From Oopsacas minuta (lineage: Eukaryota; Porifera; Hexactinellida; Lyssacinosida; Leucopsacidae): 47,225 nt of DNA. The position numbers and the translations under genes are program-made. The first letter of the stretch is position 1, and each line of letters opens with the position of its first letter. The stretch is taken from assembly GCA_024704765.1 (NCBI GenBank), contig JAKMXF010000051.1, positions 1 through 47,225 on the forward strand. Reading direction: 5' to 3'. Positions 43,474-47,225 of this stretch are shown piece by piece. The notes under the pieces were generated by a model, which searched no databases, was not told the DNA's origin, and was given only the letters and a program-made list of their open reading frames with translations.

Positions 43474-45449
43474 CTACAAGGTGTGTGCTATAAAGAGATG
43501 AAAATTAATTAGAAGAAATAACTCACATTTTCTCTGTGTTGGTCCTGTTGATATCTCAGCTCTTATCAAGCTGTTATTCGTCAAGTGATCGGGTATCTAA
43601 ACAGAGTAGAGATTAATCATATTTTCACACCTCTACAGAGGGCATTACGGATCTTCCAGAACGTGCAGTCACAGTCAACTCCCGTAAGTAATATCGAAGC
43701 TGAAGGGACCACGATAATTATAACAGGAGTTTGATTAATATATCCATGGTTCATGTAATACCTTATCAGGGTTAGTAAAGGTGGGAGTAGATCCAACATC
43801 CCTAACATTCTTCTGCTCCATAGCAACGGATTTCCTCAATCCTGCATAAGGAATGCCATCAGGAAATCCTGTTCTATTTTTAGTATCACTTATACTACGA
43901 GGTTTGATTGGCTCAGGAGTTCTACTGAATAGAAATATTTAAATATTAGATAACACATTTGGTTGCTATGGTAACATACCTTGTTATAGGTGGTAAAGTG
44001 TCAGAGCAAGTCCGTGCCATTTCTTCAATATTGCTATAAATAGAATTGGAATGTGGCAGAGGTGGTTTTGTGGCACATTTCTGAAATGGCAAGTTTTCAT
44101 ACACATCATCTTGTCGAAGTGGCAGGGTGGTTGGTTTAATGTGTCGTTTGTTTGGCTTAGAAGTGGTATGATCTTGCGATACATTGGATTGGTTAGAGGG
44201 TTGTCTGTCAAATTGAGGCCTAATTGTGTCGCGCGACACATTTGACGCCCTTTTAATAGGGGAGCTAGTGAGAGGAACGCTTAGCTCTTTGAAAAGAGTT
44301 ATTTGTGGACTGTTAGAATGTGTCGCATGTGGCTGATACGACACACTAGTGCGGGATAGAGGTGACAACTCTCTTGGGGTAGAGGTCAAGTGGGAGGGTG
44401 CGCCAGAAGGTGTCAAGTGCTCAATTACTCCAATTTTACTCTTCCTCTTATCAACTTTACGACTTGATTGTCTGTTCTTTCTCTTAGGGCGATGACGGAA
44501 TAATCCCACAATCCCGCCTGAAAGTAAACAAATAAACAAACAAATAAACAAACAAACAAACAAACAAGCAGGCAAATAACTCACTTATAATTTTTCCAAA
44601 CACCTTGTCTTTCCGCTGTTCCATACCATCAGCCCTATTTGGTTGCCATTCTAGAGATTCATCTGATTGGTTAATTGAGGAATGTCCAGCAGATGCTAGT
44701 GAGTGTCTCTTAACGCGCGCAGTGGGCGGGATAACCCAGCTGGTAATATCAGGATTAAGATTCATACTCTGTGATAATAGCTTTATGCATTTCTTTTGTG
44801 TATTCTTGTCGTTATGGTAGATACAGTCCTGAGAGGCAGAGAGGGAGACCATGTCTGGGTCTACTGGGGTAGTGGATATGAATAAACGGGTAGATACAGG
44901 CGTTACTAGGGAGCGATGTGAGGTATGTGGCTTGTCTTCATCCGGGGTTATGAATTTCACAGGTTGGAATGTGTCATTCTCTGGAGTTATAAAGGCGTTA
45001 TTGCGTGGTCTATGTGGGGCACCATGAATATAATCTAGAGAATCCTGAGAAGTGTCATCTGCCATATTGTGTCGCGTAAGTGGCACGAAAGATGGCGCAA
45101 TTTCAGTATTCTGGAATGGGAGATTACAATAGACGGGAAATTGTGTCGGGGAGTGTAGCACCTCATAGTGACCGCTTTGACGTGGCACGGTCTCGTTAAG
45201 GGGTGTAGGCGCGGGCTGGTACGGGACATATCCGTAGCTAGACTCTGAAATCCGATTGGAGTCTCGGTTGCTAGGGTGCACCTGATGGAATGTGGAAGGA
45301 AGTGATTTTCTTTTATCAGAATTCTCTTCGATAAAATCGTGACTGAGTTTGTGAGAACTTCTGTATTTGAGTGACGGAAATGCATCTATTGCATTCTTTT
45401 GTCTCTCCATGGTAACCAGGTTGCGAGGTAATTGAGGAGAGTCTGACAT
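43474..45449 (-). CDS. Unrecognised docking-like protein with three YxN motifs
   Basis: Six exons on the minus strand: 45449-44585, 44517-43980, 43924-43762, 43699-43631, 43596-43527, 43487-43474; 572 aa, phases closing to a stop. No globular domain is recognised and most of it looks disordered (Ser/Pro/Thr/Asn-rich). Tyr107 (YCNLPFQ), Tyr428 (YENLPFQ) and Tyr449 (YSNIEE) fit the pYxN consensus of the Grb2 SH2 domain, and the LPFQ extension occurs twice. Other tyrosines stand in YEVLHSP, YIHGAP and YVPYQP. A basic patch HRPKRKNRQSSRKVDKRKSK follows exon 1. I infer a phosphotyrosine scaffold, without homology support. The last three small exons are the least certain. Confidence 0.7.
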
Positions 45450-45555
45450 TCTAATTTTAGAATTTATAAATATTAGTTTACCAAAGGTGTGAAAAGTAAA
45501 TCACAAACAAACAAATATTTTAATTGCTAAAAGTGCGATTAGTTGCTTAACAAGA

Positions 45556-46898
45556 TCAAGTGGTCCTCCGTCCTCTAGGCAGAGGGGGAGCAAGGAACCC
45601 TGTGGTACTGGAGCCAGCTCGAGTGTAGGAGACAGTTTTAACGCCAGAACGTGTCAAATCAGAGGACACATTCTTGGTTGATTTACCGCGCCAATTCTTA
45701 ACGAATTTCTGTTTGGAATTTTTTCCATTTTTGAAATATTTTGATTTTGCTTTTCTAGAATATTCCACAGAATTTCTTATAGAATGTGACTGAGTGGTGT
45801 GTGTCACTAATGTGTCGGCCTGAGCTGCCAGAAACTGTCGCTTCAACTCACAGAACTTTGCTGTCACTTCCAAGAATGCCTCACCCTTGAACTTGTTCCA
45901 CTTAGACTCGGTTACCCCTGTAACAGCTAGGAATGTGGCACGTGTCTCAGGGGTGTTATAACTCATCTCTCTGAGGGTTGCCATATTGAAAATATTCTCA
46001 GGCGATAAGTCACAGTCCTCTGCCACCTGGTGGCGCAGAGTTCTCAGCTGATCCAGACACTCTGCGAAGTTTGGATACCCAGCTGTCTGTCCATTTGCAA
46101 TTTCATCATTCGTAGCATTCTTTTGCTTGCTTTTGGTTGCTATGATGGGTGAGCAACGGAAAAGTATTTTCTTAGTTTCTTTCAAAACCTAAAATTATAC
46201 TTTAAAATTGCTACTCATTCATAGTTCCAGTTGTTGTCACCTTTTCAGCTTCAGGACCTATTTTAACATAATTGAATACCCTGTCATGCAATCCTATATT
46301 CACTTGCTCCACTAACACCTCAGAGATGATCAGGAGGTGTAGAAACCTGTCAATATCTGTCCTACTTAATCCCCCAGATCTCCCGTACATAGGGAGGGTG
46401 TTGTAATTGGATTGGTACATCTTCTGACCCTGACACCCTCTAGAGAACAGCTGTGTTATATTTATTTTACAAACAAGATTAGCTCCTGAAATATAGGTGT
46501 ACACATATGGCGCCGTTAAGGTGCCACTTGTATTCATATATACATTTCGGTTCCATATTCAGTAGATAATTGAATTAGTGATCTCACAAACACAAACCAG
46601 ATTACAAATTCGTAGTTATTAACAGTTACCTGAATATGTCTGCCATCTGTATAAGTGTCAAATTAGAATGTGGCAAGAGTCTAACACTCAGGATTATATT
46701 TTGCGTCTCAGCTGTCATATCCTTCTCCATAATATCACCAGCTGATTTCTCACGACAATTGTCACAAGTCTTGCCGCATTCCTCAGCAGAGAACTCCTCA
46801 CCAAGGTAATTGAGTATTAATACTCTCCTACAGTCTGTCAAGTTCTCACAGAATGCCACCATCATGTGGAGGTTGTCAAAGTGGACACGGGCGACACT
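45556..46898 (-). CDS. BLM: Bloom-type RecQ helicase, C-terminal part (RQC, HRDC), 5' incomplete
   Basis: At least three exons on the minus strand: 46898-46630, 46439-46241, 46188-45556. The first begins in phase 0 at an acceptor (SVARVHFDNL), so the gene continues upstream. It has the RecQ zinc-binding region (FCENLTDCRRVLILNYLGEE, CGKTCDNCRE), then winged-helix sequence (YGRSGGLSRTDIDRFLHLL), then an HRDC domain (CLDQLRTLRHQVAED to VTAKFCELKRQ). The tail is basic (KSKYFKNGKNSKQKFVKNW). BLM unwinds and resolves recombination intermediates. The helicase exons are not seen in the remaining 327 bp of the window, so either a long intron reaches past the edge or this is a truncated copy. The acceptor at 46440 is required by phase. 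Confidence 0.82.
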
Positions 46899-47225
46899 CT
46901 AAATATAGATTGGCACATAAATGGTGTTAAGTCAGGTGGCTATATCCTCTCATGGACAACTGTCCCCTAAGGAAGAGTTGGAACATTAAACGGATCAATC
47001 CAAGCATACAACAAAAGGTGTGAAAAACAAACAAATTTATTAAATGGATATACTTCCTGAGGTGTTAAGCTCAAATTAAATAAGACACATTTGTAATAAA
47101 AGTGTATGGAATTAGAATTGTCTTTCAATTCTTGTGCCATTCATTAGATATGCCACATTCCTTGTGAGCTATCTGGTATCCTAGCAGAGCTATCTCTGTA
47201 AGAACTATGAGAAGTGTTAGATTAC
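46899..47225. other. Window edge: spacer or intron, possible small terminal exon
   Basis: On the minus strand, 47195-47125 could be a last exon after an acceptor, encoding (x)IALLGYQIAHKECGISNEWHKN and a stop. I recognise no family, and it could be chance. If real, it would mean a different gene ends here and the RecQ fragment starts fresh downstream. Otherwise nothing is seen. Confidence 0.25.

Noticed and set aside
46440-46537. Upstream extension of the second RecQ exon (frame containing GANLVCKINITQLF)
   Set aside because: Splicing from 46630 to the AG before GAGCTAAT gives a stop in phase 2; the AG at 46440 keeps the winged-helix frame, so the extension is intronic.

Overview
This is nuclear DNA from a compact, AT-rich metazoan genome. 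Genes lie tens to a few hundred bases apart, most introns are about 50-65 bp with GT...AG ends, and protein families are animal-type: cytoplasmic creatine kinase, stonin, LRMDA, two fatty-acid elongases, SRRM2, Bloom-type RecQ, ADCK5, POLR3E and condensin CAP-G. An intronless coiled-coil/NHL protein and the very high gene density make a sponge (demosponge) my best guess. That is an inference from gene content and architecture, not a phylogenetic result.

Layout. 1-2.3 kb: tandem satellite (312-313 bp unit) grading into a minisatellite, then AT-rich DNA without a convincing gene, ending in a pogo/Tigger-like miniature element. 2.5-5.1 kb: tandem pair of inositol-polyphosphate-multikinase-type genes whose last exons look homogenised by gene conversion. 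5.2-8.1 kb: large intronless gene of unknown function with Pro/Ser/Thr repeats. 8.8-11.4 kb: AGPAT acyltransferase, LYRM4/ISD11 (minus) and creatine kinase, the last two head to head across 113 bp. 11.6-18.9 kb: closely packed plus-strand series POLR3E, thimet-type oligopeptidase, NCAPG. 19.3-21.9 kb: severin-like gelsolin protein (minus) diverging from an ELOVL elongase. 22.0-28.4 kb: 16-exon SRRM2-like splicing factor with an antisense NHL gene in its largest intron. 28.5-29.2 kb: unrecognised coiled-coil protein, followed by repeat-derived DNA with a second pogo-like element. 30.0-34.9 kb: TKL kinase, ADCK5 and LRMDA. 35.2-47.2 kb: all minus strand: stonin, ELOVL6-like elongase, phosphomevalonate kinase, UBE4 ubiquitin ligase, an unrecognised protein with three pYxN-type motifs, and the C-terminal half of a Bloom-type RecQ helicase.

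The genes are mostly unrelated housekeeping genes and do not form one pathway. Local structure is of more interest: paralogue conversion, a nested gene, a four-fold duplicated 3' splice site, very short intergenic gaps, a possibly orphaned RecQ C-terminus, and a vocabulary of short words recurring in exons, introns and spacers alike. Exon boundaries were worked out by hand from splice consensus, reading-frame phase and family similarity. In every multi-exon model the phases close to a single open frame. No transcript data were available.
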